This document shows positions 6,129-6,329 of a stretch of DNA of 6,329 nt, in pieces. The stretch is taken from the NCBI GenBank assembly GCA_017615495.1, contig JAGAAA010000084.1, positions 1 through 6,329 on the forward strand. The letters run 5' to 3'. The number at the start of each line of letters is the position of its first letter. The stretch's first letter is position 1. The notes below the pieces were generated by a model that saw nothing but the letters and a program-made list of their open reading frames with translations, had not been told where the DNA came from and did not search any database. The position numbers and the translations under genes were made by a program. Origin of the DNA: Clostridia bacterium. Its GTDB lineage: Bacteria; Bacillota; Clostridia; Christensenellales; CAG-1252.

Positions 6129-6145
6129 GTTTTTTATTTTACAAT
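6117..6145 (+). promoter_or_regulatory. Sigma-A-type promoter of the terminal membrane-protein gene
   Basis: A perfect -35 TTGACA (6117-6122) and a -10 TACAAT (6140-6145) are separated by 17 bases. The predicted start near 6152 gives a leader of about 42 bases before the ATG at 6194. Confidence 0.78.
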
Positions 6146-6182
6146 ACAATAAAACCTCAAAACTGCGGTAACAGAATAAAAT

Positions 6183-6187
6183 GAGGT
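6183..6187 (+). promoter_or_regulatory. Ribosome binding site of the terminal gene
   Basis: GAGG (6183-6186) lies 7 bases from the ATG at 6194 but only 1 base from the in-frame ATG at 6188. The spacing favours 6194 as the start. Confidence 0.65.
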
Positions 6188-6193
6188 ATGATA

Positions 6194-6329
6194 ATGCAGG
6201 CATTGAATTCTTTAAAATACAACACATACATATGGTTTAAAAATAAGTTTTTTACCATCATTTTTACGTCGATTCTTTTACTGGTGATCGGGGCGTTAAT
6301 TGCTATTTCAATGCCCGTTCAGATCCAAA
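6194..6329 (+). CDS. Unrecognised membrane protein, N-terminal 45 codons, cut by window end
   Basis: The family cannot be told from the 45 residues present. They start MQALNSLKYNTYIWFKNKFF and continue with one strongly hydrophobic helix at about residues 20-40 (TIIFTSILLLVIGALIAIS), then MPVQIQ at the edge. The charge pattern (Lys8, Lys16 and Lys18 before the helix) suggests the N-terminus stays in the cytoplasm. A transporter subunit, an ABC-exporter-like permease or a signal-anchored protein would all fit. Support for a real gene comes from the consensus promoter, the GAGG site at good spacing, and an uninterrupted frame in otherwise stop-rich AT-rich DNA. The stretch 6181-6300, which covers most of it, is about 31% GC, well below the genes upstream, which suggests transfer or a recently acquired region. 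Confidence 0.7.
   Translation, partial: MQALNSLKYNTYIWFKNKFFTIIFTSILLLVIGALIAISMPVQIQ

Larger units (their letters stand above)
5979..6193. other. AT-rich intergenic region without a supported gene until 6194
   Basis: By direct count, 6001-6120 contains 21 G or C in 120 bases (17.5%). It holds two palindromes and one promoter, listed separately. I see no open frame with a ribosome binding site. The 68-residue minus-strand frame at 6021-6227 is low-complexity translation of AT-rich DNA and crosses the promoter region. Confidence 0.7.

Noticed and set aside
6021..6227. 68-codon minus-strand frame in the AT-rich region
   Set aside because: It is hydrophobic low-complexity translation of AT-rich DNA. 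It overlaps the promoter and start of the opposing gene and I found no supporting signal for it.
1..6329. CRISPR array, insertion sequence, riboswitch or T-box leader
   Set aside because: No regularly spaced repeats, no transposase frame and no structured leader before any gene were seen; the leaders here are mostly absent or very short.

Overview
The window looks like core chromosome of an uncultured Firmicutes (Clostridia-like) bacterium. This rests on the protein family types, the consensus sigma-A promoters (TTGACT/TATAAT with 17-base spacers), GAGG-type ribosome binding sites and a tRNA with an encoded CCA end. The organism call is an inference and I cannot name a genus. A sampled stretch of the aminotransferase gene (4921-4980) is 57% GC. 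The last ~370 bases are sharply AT-rich (17.5% GC over 6001-6120 by direct count).

Layout. (1) 2-2207, plus strand: the 3' end of guaA (GMP synthase), then 19 bases later complete pyrG (CTP synthase). The two genes make an operon-like pair of glutamine-dependent, nucleotide-forming amidotransferases. It ends in a strong, symmetrical terminator at 2222-2251. (2) 2262-3746, minus strand: a MATE-family multidrug/cation antiporter that converges on the same terminator. (3) 3747-3855: a 109-base divergent promoter region. (4) 3856-4545, plus strand: tcdA, the ThiF/E1-like enzyme that cyclises t6A37 in tRNA. (5) 4603-5793, plus strand: a class I PLP-dependent aminotransferase with its own near-consensus promoter. 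(6) 5840-5915: tRNA-Thr(CGT), followed by a terminator. (7) 5953-6329: an AT-rich segment with several palindromes and a consensus promoter whose -35 is covered by a perfect operator-like palindrome. It ends with the first 45 codons of an unrecognised membrane-protein gene that runs off the window.

The most notable signal is at the starts of the three middle protein genes. Each has a TATAAT -10 box only 6-10 bases before its ATG and no Shine-Dalgarno sequence. The predicted transcription start falls on the A of the ATG (MATE gene, tcdA) or about 3-4 bases before it (aminotransferase). These messages should be leaderless or nearly so. pyrG and the AT-rich terminal gene instead carry GAGG ribosome binding sites. 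No complete novel system is visible. The points worth following are the leaderless pattern, the operator-promoter at 6112-6145 and the composition break just after the tRNA gene.
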